From the NCBI GenBank assembly GCA_964369175.1, contig CAYJEM010000024.1:1-27876 (forward strand): DNA of 27,876 bases, given 5' to 3'. The position numbers were made by a program, and so were the translations under genes. The stretch's first letter is position 1, and each line of letters opens with the position of its first letter. Below, piece by piece: positions 17,236 through 25,453 of this stretch. This DNA comes from Tannockella sp964369175. GTDB taxonomy: Bacteria; Bacillota_I; Bacilli_A; Erysipelotrichales; Coprobacillaceae. The notes under the pieces are model-generated. The model was given only the letters and a program-made list of their open reading frames with translations. It had not been told where the DNA came from and made no database searches.

Positions 17236-17244
17236 ATTATACCA
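17236..17244 (-). promoter_or_regulatory. Extended -10 promoter for dnaE operon
   Basis: Minus strand TGG-TATAAT (perfect -10 at 17236-17241 with TG extension); no good -35 at 16-18 bp. The distance to the GTG start is about 25 bases. Confidence 0.6.
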
Positions 17245-17282
17245 TGATTTTACTATCTCACTACATATAAAGTTTTATTCTT

Positions 17283-17588
17283 TTATAATATTGCTTTAAT
17301 CGAACACAAAATTATAATAATTGATATATATAACAATAATATTAAGTAGAGAACATCTAAAACAAAAATTTCTGGGTTGTAAAACAACCAAATACGATAT
17401 CCATACAATACAATAACATAATAATGATATTGTACTAAGATAGCTCGATAGCGAAAATGCCAACCAATAATAATAATTGATAACAAACTTGCAAGTAGAT
17501 GAAATGGCACATACATATCAACAATAAAGATTTGTAGCAGTAGCAATAATCCACATAATAGCTGTAATTTCTTAACTCTTTGTAACAT
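17283..17588 (-). CDS. Uncharacterised small membrane protein
   Basis: 101 residues from the ATG at 17586-17588, which has AGGGTGA five bases upstream (a TTG one codon earlier is less likely). The protein is strongly hydrophobic with about three to four membrane segments (roughly 8-24, 28-43, 50-66, 74-98), separated by short polar turns such as GWHFRYR and YNPEIF. I do not recognise a family. No terminator follows it, so its transcript may run into dnaE about 70 bp downstream. Being AT-rich and hydrophobic, it could be poorly conserved, but length, start and spacing look like a real gene. Confidence 0.6.
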   Translation of the reverse strand: MLQRVKKLQLLCGLLLLLQIFIVDMYVPFHLLASLLSIIIIGWHFRYRAILVQYHYYVIVLYGYRIWLFYNPEIFVLDVLYLILLLYISIIIILCSIKAIL

Positions 17589-17678
17589 CAAATCACCCTA
17601 TATAAGTATATGTAATACCTGTTTTTTTAGAATATATCATATTCTTAAAATGATTTATGATATTTATATAGTGTATAA

Positions 17679-17707
17679 TTTACATATTTATCAGCATGTT
17701 ATATAAT
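17679..17707 (+). promoter_or_regulatory. SigmaA-type promoter for the 94-residue membrane protein
   Basis: TTTACA (17679-17684), 17-bp spacer, TATAAT (17702-17707). The gene starts at 17905, giving a leader of about 190 bases. Apart from this promoter I see nothing definite in the gene-free stretch 17589-17904: it is AT-rich, with a short inverted repeat AGAATAT/ATATTCT near 17630 lacking terminator features. Confidence 0.55.
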
Positions 17708-17904
17708 CTTATTATAGAATACAATTGAAATTATTTTCATGATGTATATATGATATCCATCAATACTTCTATAATTTTATTTCAGTTCGTATCTAGAATC
17801 ATATAAACAATATTACAAGAGAAGCACTTGATTTAATAAGTCAAACTTATTCTATTTTTCTAGTCAATCTAACATGTTTCCCCTACTTAAAGGAGGTAAT
17901 AGCT

Positions 17905-18189
17905 ATGCAAAATCTACAAAACATGGTTGTAAAATTACGTAAAAGTAAAATTTGGTATTGGATGGCTTTTCTAGGACCATTCTTATTTATAACTAGCTAT
18001 AATATTAACCATAGCAATAGTCTTATATTAATCATTTCCTTTTTTCCAATGATTGTTGCTTACGCACTCTTTATTATTGAAATTGTCATATTAAATCATA
18101 GAAAGCAGTATAGACAAATGTTCAAATTGATAATAACTGCCTTTGGACCACTATTGCTTGTAGCTTTATCAATAGTGCTTACAGGTTAA
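17905..18189 (+). CDS. Uncharacterised small membrane protein
   Basis: 94 residues with a very strong ribosome binding site (AAAGGAGG, seven to eight bases before ATG). A basic N-terminus (VVKLRKSK) precedes about three membrane helices (17-34, 39-62, 73-92), with a basic loop NHRKQYRQMFK between the second and third. The motif FLGPFL/FGPLLL recurs in the first and third helices. I recognise no family; it resembles many short Firmicute membrane proteins. It stands alone on the plus strand between minus-strand operons, has its own promoter with a long leader and its own terminator, so it is a single-gene transcript. Confidence 0.7.
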   Translation: MQNLQNMVVKLRKSKIWYWMAFLGPFLFITSYNINHSNSLILIISFFPMIVAYALFIIEIVILNHRKQYRQMFKLIITAFGPLLLVALSIVLTG

Positions 18190-18204
18190 TCATTTCAATA
18201 TAAC

Positions 18205-18232
18205 AAGCCATCAACTTAAGTTGGTGGCTTTT
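18205..18232 (+). terminator. Terminator of the 94-residue membrane protein gene
   Basis: Stem AAGCCATCAA / TTGGTGGCTT (one G-U pair) around CTTAAG, followed by a short T-run, 15 bases after the stop. Confidence 0.8.
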
Positions 18233-18235
18233 ATG

Positions 18236-18265
18236 TATAAAAAAATAGACACAATGGTCTATTTT
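18236..18265 (-). terminator. Terminator of the RlmD-like gene, overlapping its stop codon
   Basis: Minus strand 9-bp stem AAAATAGAC / GTCTATTTT (18242-18265) with a 6-nt loop followed by TTTT. The TAG stop (18259-18261) lies in the stem. Confidence 0.75.
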
Positions 18266-19701
18266 CTTTTAAGTTTTACAATCGTTGTAACATATGGAGT
18301 ATAAACAAATGTATCTAACGCAACAATTTTTTCTAAATGATAATACTCTTCTAGTTCAGCTAAGTCTTTTGCAAGCGTAGAATGTGAATCACAGCTAATA
18401 ATAACATTTTGAACTTTTGATAAACGAATACTATTTTTCATATCATCACTTAATCCAAATCTTTCATTTTGAATTAAGAAAGTATCGTGTTCTCTTTTTT
18501 TAGCGTATAGAATAATTTTATCATCAACATCACCTTTCATAAAGTTAATGTTTTCACGATATAAATATTTTGCATTTAATTTTGCATCTTCAATATGATA
18601 TGATTTTTCATCAATGCTTGTAAATGTTAAATTATCATTGCTTTGTAACTCAACGAATCCAAGTCCACAATGGATTGATAATACATTTAAACTATCTTCT
18701 AGCATTCTATTGATATGATGTACCTTCGCTTTTGTCATTTCGGAATTTTCACCTATATTTGATTTAACTGATACTAAATGGCGATTCCCATCAATATCAA
18801 ATTCTAGACGTGTATTTCCATATATTTTACTATATCCAACTTCATCAAATTCTTGATGACGAGCTGTATTTACTGATACAAATAAACTAACTACCTCTTC
18901 AAGTTCAGTTATTTTATCAACACATGATTTTGACAGGTTGTCTTTACCAGTAATAATTACAAGTTGAAGTTTATCCTGGATGCATTTTACTTTAATAAAA
19001 CGTAATCCTGTTTTAAATTTATCATTATAAATTTTACAATTTTCTTCCTCAAATATTGTTTCTATTTTTGTTAGTGCAGTATTAATAATTTCATTATGTT
19101 TAAAACATGCTGTTAATGGTGTTAGATATTTACTTTCTCTTTGATACACACCAAATGTTATTTTACCTCTATGACTTACAATTGGGATACTAATTGAATT
19201 AATAAATCCACTTCTACTTGATGGTCCAATAACATCTTTAAATACTGTTTTTGATAAATCATATGACGTGTACTTACGTATAGATTCACGAATTGCTTCT
19301 TTTTTATACTTTGCTTGCAATGGGTATTTCATATGTAACAGGGAACAACCAAGACAGTGTCTAGATAAGTTACATACAGAAGGTATACGATCTGTACTTT
19401 TCTTAGTTATTTCTACAATTTGTCCTTCATAGAAGTTACGATTTTGTTTTGTAATTTCAATGTTTACTTCCTCATCTGGCAAGGCGCCTTTAACAAAACA
19501 TATTTTACGGTCAATATAACCTATTCCCTCACCATTAATTCCAAGCTTTTTAATTTCTACAGTCTCTTTGCGTAACTTTGGTTGTTCTTTACTACGAACT
19601 CCTCTATTTTTATTATCATTGCTTCTGTATCCTTTGTTTCCATACTCTTTACTTTTGTTTTCTTTAAAATTTCTTTTATTATGTGTTCTTTCGTTTTTCA
19701 T
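18259..19701 (-). CDS. TrmA/RlmD-family RNA (uracil-5-)-methyltransferase homologue with eroded active site
   Basis: 480 residues. A basic Asn/Lys/Arg-rich tail (1-45) precedes a TRAM domain (about 46-100, KKLGINGEGIGYID), then four iron-sulfur cysteines C110, C116, C119 and C199 with the x5-x2-x79 spacing of RlmD. The C-terminal Rossmann domain is altered: the SAM motif is LSIHCGLGFVELQ, the FFQVN motif is replaced by NIGENSE (315-321), the DPPR motif by QNERFG (411-416), SCNPxTLARDL by SCDSHSTLAKDL (C437 kept), and the final H-x-E by YVTT. Such loss suggests it binds RNA but may not methylate. The ATG follows TTAGGAG. It sits 44 bp after the CNNM gene. An active RlmD paralogue may exist elsewhere. 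Confidence 0.8.
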   Translation of the reverse strand: MKNERTHNKRNFKENKSKEYGNKGYRSNDNKNRGVRSKEQPKLRKETVEIKKLGINGEGIGYIDRKICFVKGALPDEEVNIEITKQNRNFYEGQIVEITKKSTDRIPSVCNLSRHCLGCSLLHMKYPLQAKYKKEAIRESIRKYTSYDLSKTVFKDVIGPSSRSGFINSISIPIVSHRGKITFGVYQRESKYLTPLTACFKHNEIINTALTKIETIFEEENCKIYNDKFKTGLRFIKVKCIQDKLQLVIITGKDNLSKSCVDKITELEEVVSLFVSVNTARHQEFDEVGYSKIYGNTRLEFDIDGNRHLVSVKSNIGENSEMTKAKVHHINRMLEDSLNVLSIHCGLGFVELQSNDNLTFTSIDEKSYHIEDAKLNAKYLYRENINFMKGDVDDKIILYAKKREHDTFLIQNERFGLSDDMKNSIRLSKVQNVIISCDSHSTLAKDLAELEEYYHLEKIVALDTFVYTPYVTTIVKLKRK

Positions 19702-19725
19702 CCTACAATCTCCTAATTCATTATA

Positions 19726-19747
19726 AAAGGCATCATGTGATGCCTTT
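19726..19747 (-). terminator. Hairpin between CNNM gene and RlmD-like gene (weak terminator or attenuator)
   Basis: Perfect 10-bp stem AAAGGCATCA / TGATGCCTTT with a 2-nt centre, overlapping the CNNM stop codon. The T-run is short and broken (TTTTATAAT), so read-through into the next gene is likely. Confidence 0.5.
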
Positions 19748-21014
19748 ATTCTTCTGTGTCAAAGTTCAACGTTACTCTCAATTGATCAATACGATTTTTA
19801 TGTATTTTTACAATTGTAAACAACGTGTCTCCAATAACAATACGATCATTTACCTCTGGTACTCCACTAAACTGACCTAATACAAGTCCACCTATTGATT
19901 CAAAATCTTCAGAATCATAGTTTGTATCTAATTCATCATTTACATCATTTAAACTCAGTGTTCCATCAACAATATACTCATTGTCAGCAACTTTAATAAT
20001 CTCATCCTCTGATGACTCATCGTACTCATCATCAATTTCACCAACAATTTCTTCAACGATATCTTCAAATGTAACAATGCCTGCCATTACACCATATTCA
20101 TCTAATACAACAGCTAAGGTTGCATGTTCTTTTCTCATTGAAGCAAATACATCTGACACCTGGTTAAACTCATATACGACAAATGGTTCACGCATATGAC
20201 TTTTTATATCAAATGTTTCAATATTTACATCAACAAATAGTAAGTCTTTAACATTCAATACACCAATGATTTCATCATGTGATTCACTATATACTGGGTA
20301 TCTTGAAAACTGACTATTGTGGTATGCTTCAATTAGCTCAATATATGAACTTTCGATACCAATTGTTTCAACATTAATTCTTGGTGTCATAATTTCCTTG
20401 ATTTCAGTTTCACCAAATTCAAATACATTATGAATCATTTCCTTTTCTTGATCTTCTAAAACCCCTTCTTCGTGACCAACTGTTACAATTGTTTTTAATT
20501 CTTCTTCAGTCATTGTTGGCCCTTCATCAAGGTTACCACCAAACAATCTAATAATAAAACCTGTAATGATATTTAAAATAACAACGAATGGGGTAAATAT
20601 CATGCATACAATACGTATGAATCCTGATAAATATAAAGCAATTGATTCAGCATTTTTTGTTGCAAATGATTTTGGCGTAATTTCACCAAAAATCAAAATA
20701 AATAATGTAACAAATCCAGTTGCATAAGCAACCATTGTTGCTGAGTCACCAAACATTCCAATGATAAACGCTGTTGTTAACGATGATGCTCCTATGTTAA
20801 CAAGATTATTTCCAACTAAAATCGAACTAAATAAACGATCACTATTGGATAATAATTTTTCTGCTAATTTAGCACGACGATTTCCTTCTTCAACTAATTT
20901 ACGTAGACGTATTTTATTTACAGATAAAAATGCTGTTTCACTACATGAAAACACTCCTGAAAATATAATTAGAATAATAAATAATATTATGTTCCATATC
21001 TGGGTCGAGTCCAC
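19746..21014 (-). CDS. CNNM/CorC-HlyC family membrane protein with CBS domains
   Basis: 422 residues starting at a GTG (21012-21014) with AAGGAG about 12 bases upstream. Order: CNNM (DUF21) transmembrane domain (about 1-190; IIFSGVFSCSETAFLSVNK, and FGEITPKSFATKNAE), a CBS-domain pair (about 205-335; IMTPRINVETI, SRYPVYSESHDEIIGVLNVKDLL, VVLDEYGVMAGIVTFEDIVEEIVGEI), and the C-terminal CorC/HlyC domain (about 345-420; VDGTLSLNDVNDEL, IGGLVLGQF). Family members are linked to Mg2+ efflux or homeostasis; 'hemolysin' labels in databases are historical. It has its own promoter, framed by an inverted repeat. Confidence 0.92.
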   Translation of the reverse strand: MDSTQIWNIILFIILIIFSGVFSCSETAFLSVNKIRLRKLVEEGNRRAKLAEKLLSNSDRLFSSILVGNNLVNIGASSLTTAFIIGMFGDSATMVAYATGFVTLFILIFGEITPKSFATKNAESIALYLSGFIRIVCMIFTPFVVILNIITGFIIRLFGGNLDEGPTMTEEELKTIVTVGHEEGVLEDQEKEMIHNVFEFGETEIKEIMTPRINVETIGIESSYIELIEAYHNSQFSRYPVYSESHDEIIGVLNVKDLLFVDVNIETFDIKSHMREPFVVYEFNQVSDVFASMRKEHATLAVVLDEYGVMAGIVTFEDIVEEIVGEIDDEYDESSEDEIIKVADNEYIVDGTLSLNDVNDELDTNYDSEDFESIGGLVLGQFSGVPEVNDRIVIGDTLFTIVKIHKNRIDQLRVTLNFDTEE

Positions 21015-21042
21015 TTCTTTTCTATTCTCCTTTGTTTAATCT

Positions 21043-21079
21043 TTTGACAATCATAATATATTATAGACTAATTGTCAAA
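21043..21079. repeat. Inverted repeat TTTGACAAT–N19–ATTGTCAAA framing the CNNM promoter
   Basis: Perfect 9-bp arms at 21043-21051 and 21071-21079. One arm contains the -35 and the other overlaps the end of the -10. It could be an operator or an accident of a TTGACA-like half site. Confidence 0.45.
21050..21078 (-). promoter_or_regulatory. SigmaA-type promoter of the CNNM gene
   Basis: Minus strand -35 TTGACA (21073-21078, perfect), 17-bp spacer, -10 TATGAT (21050-21055). Confidence 0.8.
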
Positions 21080-21088
21080 TTTTCATCA

Positions 21089-22990
21089 TTAATCAAGCAT
21101 AATTACAATTGTACTTCCTTGTTCAACTACTTCACCCATACGTGGTAATTGGTCGATTACTTGATCTCCATCACCAACAAACTCAAAACTTAGTGAAGGA
21201 TTTATTACACTCGACTTATTCATCCCAATATAATTTTCCACTTTAACTGTAGGGACATCCATATATGAATATGATTTAGGCATCTGTTCATCTACCTTTT
21301 CAATATTCATACTTGGTAAGATATCTAAAAACATATTTTTTGCAATTGGAGCAACTGTTGAACCACCATATTGAGTTGTGTTTTTGGGATTATCCATTGC
21401 AATATACAAAACAATTTGAGGATCATCAATTGGTGCTATACCAATAAATGATAAAATGTACTCACCATCTTTATATGTCCCATTTTCGGCTTTTTGGGCA
21501 GTTCCAGTTTTACCACCAATACGATACCCTTCAATATAACTGTTTCTCCCACCACCATCACTAACAACACTCTCTAGAGCACTTTGCATAAGTAATGATG
21601 TATCATTATCAATTACTTGTCTTACAAGCGTAGGCGAAGTTTCTTGGACTATTTCACCAGTGAAACTATTAGTAATATTATCAACAATATATGGTTCATA
21701 TAAATAACCACCATTTACTACTGCACTTACTGCTGTAACAAGCTGAATAGGTGTAATTGATATCCCTTGTCCAAAAGCTACAGTCGCTTGCTCTAATTCA
21801 TTAAAATTATCATAATCAAACATTATTCCCGTAGATTCACCAGGTAAATCAATCCCAGTCTTTGTAGTTAAACCGAAATTTTCTACGTAGTTATATAAAT
21901 TATCCTTACCTAAACGACGTGAAATTTCTACAAAGCCTGGATTTGAAGAATTTTGTAATACTTCTCTAAATGTTTGTAACCCATGTCCTCCGGTTTTCCA
22001 TGATTTAATTTTAGCTCCACCTACGTACTCATAACCAATATCCATGTACGTATCTTCATCCATATCAAATAAATCCTCATTTAACGCGGAAGCAAAAGAT
22101 ATTATTTTAAATGTTGATCCAGGTTCATAGCTTTTAAAAATAGGACCATTTTGATTATAAACAGACATATCTACGCTTTGATATTCATTTGGATTAAAGT
22201 CTGGTTTTGATGACATTCCTAAAATTGCTCCATTACGAGGATCCATAGCTAACGCAAGTATACTATCTGGATTGTATTTATCATATGCATTATTTAATTC
22301 CCTTTCAATAATATCTTGAATATCACCATCGATTGTTAATTGAATTGTTGACCCTTGAATTGGAGACGTATATTCTTTTGGATAAATATCAATATTATGA
22401 CTTTTAGCATCCATGTAATAATCGATACTGCCATTATTCCCTTTTAAATACTCATCATACACCAGTTCAAGTCCAAGTAATCCTTGGTTATCTATTCCTA
22501 CAAAACCAAGCGTATGAGCTAAATAATTATCATTTGGATAGTATCTCTTTGAATCTTGTATAAGATATACACCAGGTAACTTTAAGTTATCAATTTGCCT
22601 TGCTAATTCTTCATCTAATTGTCTACCTTCAGGTGAAATTCTTGATATTGATACATTTTTTGATATCTTATCATACATTTGTTGGGTATCTACTTGAAGA
22701 ATAAAAGATAGTTCTTTTGCAGTTACAACAGGATCAACTATTTGACTAGGAATAACAACCAATGATGACATTGTCAGACTAGTAGCCAGAACATTATTAT
22801 CACTATCTACAATTTCTCCACGATTTGCTTCAACAGGAAATGACCTTTGCCATAATTCTGTTGCTTTTGATTGTATCATTTGGTTATCAATAATTTGTAT
22901 GTAACCAAGTTTTAAAATAATCAAACAAGTTATAATTGTTGCACCTATTATAATCCATTTCATTTTTTTTATTGTTATTTCATATAACAT
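21089..22990 (-). CDS. spoVD: Class B penicillin-binding protein, SpoVD type
   Basis: 633 residues from the ATG at 22988-22990 (AGGTG six bases upstream; a GTG at 22999 lies within that site). One N-terminal membrane helix (about 12-31), the pedestal domain with EANRGEIVDSDNNVLAT, then the transpeptidase with SxxK as STFK (S292 in this numbering), SxN as SSN, and KTG in GGKTGTAQ. A single C-terminal PASTA domain (VENYIGMNKSS onward) ends the protein, as in B. subtilis SpoVD (about 646 residues), which makes spore cortex peptidoglycan with SpoVE. Position directly after pbpB supports the name. A sigmaE-like promoter lies upstream. It could instead be a vegetative PBP. Confidence 0.85.
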   Translation of the reverse strand: MLYEITIKKMKWIIIGATIITCLIILKLGYIQIIDNQMIQSKATELWQRSFPVEANRGEIVDSDNNVLATSLTMSSLVVIPSQIVDPVVTAKELSFILQVDTQQMYDKISKNVSISRISPEGRQLDEELARQIDNLKLPGVYLIQDSKRYYPNDNYLAHTLGFVGIDNQGLLGLELVYDEYLKGNNGSIDYYMDAKSHNIDIYPKEYTSPIQGSTIQLTIDGDIQDIIERELNNAYDKYNPDSILALAMDPRNGAILGMSSKPDFNPNEYQSVDMSVYNQNGPIFKSYEPGSTFKIISFASALNEDLFDMDEDTYMDIGYEYVGGAKIKSWKTGGHGLQTFREVLQNSSNPGFVEISRRLGKDNLYNYVENFGLTTKTGIDLPGESTGIMFDYDNFNELEQATVAFGQGISITPIQLVTAVSAVVNGGYLYEPYIVDNITNSFTGEIVQETSPTLVRQVIDNDTSLLMQSALESVVSDGGGRNSYIEGYRIGGKTGTAQKAENGTYKDGEYILSFIGIAPIDDPQIVLYIAMDNPKNTTQYGGSTVAPIAKNMFLDILPSMNIEKVDEQMPKSYSYMDVPTVKVENYIGMNKSSVINPSLSFEFVGDGDQVIDQLPRMGEVVEQGSTIVIMLD

Positions 22991-23013
22991 TTCTATCACC
23001 TATATAACTATAT

Positions 23014-23040
23014 AAAAAAAGTAAGACAATATGCCTTACT
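23014..23040 (-). terminator. Terminator at the end of pbpB
   Basis: Minus strand stem AGTAAG / CTTACT (23020-23040) with a 9-nt loop followed by seven T. It overlaps the pbpB stop codon and should reduce read-through from the vegetative operon into spoVD. Confidence 0.7.
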
Positions 23041-23054
23041 CTAAAATAATTTCC
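23026..23054 (-). promoter_or_regulatory. SigmaE-like promoter of spoVD
   Basis: Minus strand -10-like CATATTGT (23026-23033) with a -35-like GGAAATT (23048-23054) at 14 bp, resembling the mother-cell sigmaE pattern (CATACAnT; kmATATT). The -10 lies in the loop of the terminator at 23014-23040, and a start near 23019 would leave about 29 bases to the spoVD ATG. Sequence resemblance only. Confidence 0.4.
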
Positions 23055-25162
23055 AATTTCATATCTGCAGTTATTACTGTATCTCCTGAAATGTTTTGTG
23101 AAGCTACTGTTGATCCTACACCACCGTATGTAACCTCTAACGATGTTAGTGAACAGTAAGTTGCAACATCTTTTCTAGACCACCCACTAAAGTCAGGTAT
23201 TTTTACTTCTGTACCATTTGTCATTAAGAATATTTTATCATGTGCACTAAGTTCTGTATTTGCTTCTGGATACTGATTAATAACACTAGAACCATTTCCG
23301 ATTGCTATTACATTAGCACTAAAACCTTCTAAACTACTCTTAACATAACTAACACTTTGATTAATATATGATTTAGTAGTGTACGAATAGTTTTCATCAC
23401 TATTGCTATTTGCTGTTGTGCGACTAGCAATAGTATTTGTTACCATTGTTTTTACAAAATCCCCCATTGGCGTTGCTGGTGCATTCCCTGAGGCTTGCAT
23501 TGCAACATAAATAACAATTTCTGATCCTTGAACTGTTGTTACCCCTGCAAATGATTTAATATATACATCAGTTCGGTATCTACCATCGCTACCTGCAACT
23601 TGGGCTGTACCTGTTTTCCCAATAATTTCTTGATTATCCATTGCATATACTCTAGCTACATTTTCTTCGCTATAAAGGTTATCTGTTAGCAATCGTTGCA
23701 TTTCTGCTATTGTTTGGCTTGAATATATTTGTGCTGAATACGAAGTTGTTCCTGTATAACTTACTTCCTTAGTTGTTGGGTCTTCAATTCTTTCTATAAA
23801 GTATGGTGTTACCATTTTACCATCATTAGCAAAAACACTATAAGCCTGTAAAATATGTAATGGGGTTGTTGTCATACCTTGTCCAAAACCTGCTGTCATA
23901 AGTTCTAAATCACGGTCAGTGCTCATATATCCTGCATAACCACCTTTTGACACTCCAATATCTGTAGTCAAATCTTCAAAGAATCCCAATTGGTCGAAAT
24001 CATCTTTTAAAGATTGTTTGTTTGAATAGTTATCAATTAGATTTACAATACCGACATTACTCGACATTGCTAGTCCTTTATCATATGTAATTGTTCCAAA
24101 TCCTTCGCCACCATTCCAGTCACGAATTGTTGATCCATTTATTTCAATTTCGCCTGATTTAAATGTATCTGTTCCTTGATATACACCATCTTCTATCGCG
24201 TTGGCATAAACAAATGATTTCATAACTGAACCAGGTTCTATCAAATAATTAGTAAATCTATTTGTATAATTTTCCACATCTCTTACATTTGGATCAAATG
24301 TTGGCACATTAGACATTGCTAGCACTTCACCGGTTTTCGCATCCATGATTGCCGCTGTTCCAAACTCTGCTCCAGTATCTTCAACAGCTTTAGCAAGTTC
24401 AATATCCATATCTCTTTGTAAAGTGCTATTAATAGTTAAATGAATGTTTTCACCATCACGTTTGTCAACTTCTTCCAAGATACCATTTGGTAAGACATAT
24501 CCACTGCTATCAGCTTGATATACTGTATATCCATTTTTTCCAGACAATTGATCATCATATAATAATTCTAGTCCCATCTTTCCAACGATTTGACTTACAC
24601 CATTTTTTTCTTCATTTTGACTATATCCTATTAAATAACTTGAAAAATTTCCTAATGGATAATTTCTAGAAATAATTTCATCAAATTCAATACCAGTAAA
24701 TGCAAATGCATCAATTTGATTCTTTTCTGTAGCAGATAAGTTATTTCCATATACTCCAAATTGCACTTGATATAATCCATTGTTTTGGGCATCTACCATT
24801 TTAGAAATCATTGCCGCTTCATCCATACCAATAATTGGTGCAATTGCTTTTGCTACCGCTTCAATATCAGTTACGTATGCTGGATTACCATTTCCTTCAA
24901 GTCGTTCAACATCTACAACAGCGCGAAGTGTATATTTTTGTACATTGGTTGCAACTACCTGACCATCTTCGGTTATAATTTCACCACGTTTAGCATAATC
25001 AACAACTTCTTTGGTATTTCTGTTTTGGGCATATCCATAAATATCCTTGCCGCTGATAAAATGCATTCCTGTTGCTCCTAGGTAAATAATATTTGCAACA
25101 ATCATAATAATAATTAAAGCAAAGATAACAGAAGCTACCTTTGCACCTTTAAATTCTTTCAT
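23036..25162 (-). CDS. pbpB: Class B penicillin-binding protein 2B (division transpeptidase)
   Basis: 708 residues (B. subtilis PBP2B 716). One N-terminal membrane helix (about 9-30), pedestal (YAKRGEIITEDGQVVATN), then the transpeptidase: SxxK as SVMK (S312, K315), SxN as SSN in AMSSNVGIVNL, and KTG in IGKTGTAQVAG. Two C-terminal PASTA domains follow (about 580-708; KSYINQSVSYVKSSLEG, KIPDFSGWSRKDV). It cross-links septal peptidoglycan in the divisome, with FtsL encoded 9 bp upstream. The ribosome binding site is weak (AGTAGG over the ftsL stop), suggesting coupling to ftsL. Confidence 0.93.
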   Translation of the reverse strand: MKEFKGAKVASVIFALIIIMIVANIIYLGATGMHFISGKDIYGYAQNRNTKEVVDYAKRGEIITEDGQVVATNVQKYTLRAVVDVERLEGNGNPAYVTDIEAVAKAIAPIIGMDEAAMISKMVDAQNNGLYQVQFGVYGNNLSATEKNQIDAFAFTGIEFDEIISRNYPLGNFSSYLIGYSQNEEKNGVSQIVGKMGLELLYDDQLSGKNGYTVYQADSSGYVLPNGILEEVDKRDGENIHLTINSTLQRDMDIELAKAVEDTGAEFGTAAIMDAKTGEVLAMSNVPTFDPNVRDVENYTNRFTNYLIEPGSVMKSFVYANAIEDGVYQGTDTFKSGEIEINGSTIRDWNGGEGFGTITYDKGLAMSSNVGIVNLIDNYSNKQSLKDDFDQLGFFEDLTTDIGVSKGGYAGYMSTDRDLELMTAGFGQGMTTTPLHILQAYSVFANDGKMVTPYFIERIEDPTTKEVSYTGTTSYSAQIYSSQTIAEMQRLLTDNLYSEENVARVYAMDNQEIIGKTGTAQVAGSDGRYRTDVYIKSFAGVTTVQGSEIVIYVAMQASGNAPATPMGDFVKTMVTNTIASRTTANSNSDENYSYTTKSYINQSVSYVKSSLEGFSANVIAIGNGSSVINQYPEANTELSAHDKIFLMTNGTEVKIPDFSGWSRKDVATYCSLTSLEVTYGGVGSTVASQNISGDTVITADMKLEIILE

Positions 25163-25171
25163 ATGCGAAAC

Positions 25172-25453
25172 CTACTGTTGCGAGTAATTAGCTAAGACAG
25201 CATCACTTTTATATGTATACCCTTTTTGTGATGTAACACTTGCAAGTCTTTCAAAAGAAACTAATTCTTGCTTTTGCATAGTTAATCCATCAATTGATGA
25301 TTGAATAGATTGTATTTCTTGTTGTAAAGTTTGACAGTCTATACTATATGAATATTCTACTGATTTAGTTATTATTGTTCCTAAAAAGAAAAACATTATT
25401 GCAAACACTAAAAATTTCTTTGAAAATCTCTCGAATTTTGTTTTATTTTTCAT
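25172..25453 (-). CDS. ftsL: Cell division protein FtsL
   Basis: 93 residues: a basic cytoplasmic N-terminus (KNKTKFERFSKKF), one membrane helix (about 14-31), and an extracytoplasmic coiled coil (about 38-68, LQQEIQSIQSSIDGLTMQKQEL) ending in FERLASVTSQKGYTYKSDAV, the usual FtsL/DivIC-like tail. FtsL sequences diverge, so the name rests on topology, size and position between rsmH and pbpB. It overlaps the rsmH 3' end by 11 bp. It activates septal synthesis with DivIC/FtsB and DivIB. Confidence 0.85.
   Translation of the reverse strand: MKNKTKFERFSKKFLVFAIMFFFLGTIITKSVEYSYSIDCQTLQQEIQSIQSSIDGLTMQKQELVSFERLASVTSQKGYTYKSDAVLANYSQQ

Noticed and set aside
17625..17645. Inverted repeat AGAATAT/ATATTCT as a terminator of a neighbouring gene
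   Set aside because: The T-run lies on the wrong side of the stem for either strand and the stem is purely weak pairs apart from one G-C.
19683..21039. Plus-strand frames opposite the CNNM gene
   Set aside because: Serine/threonine-rich shadow frames lacking ribosome binding sites; the minus-strand protein is a clear family member.
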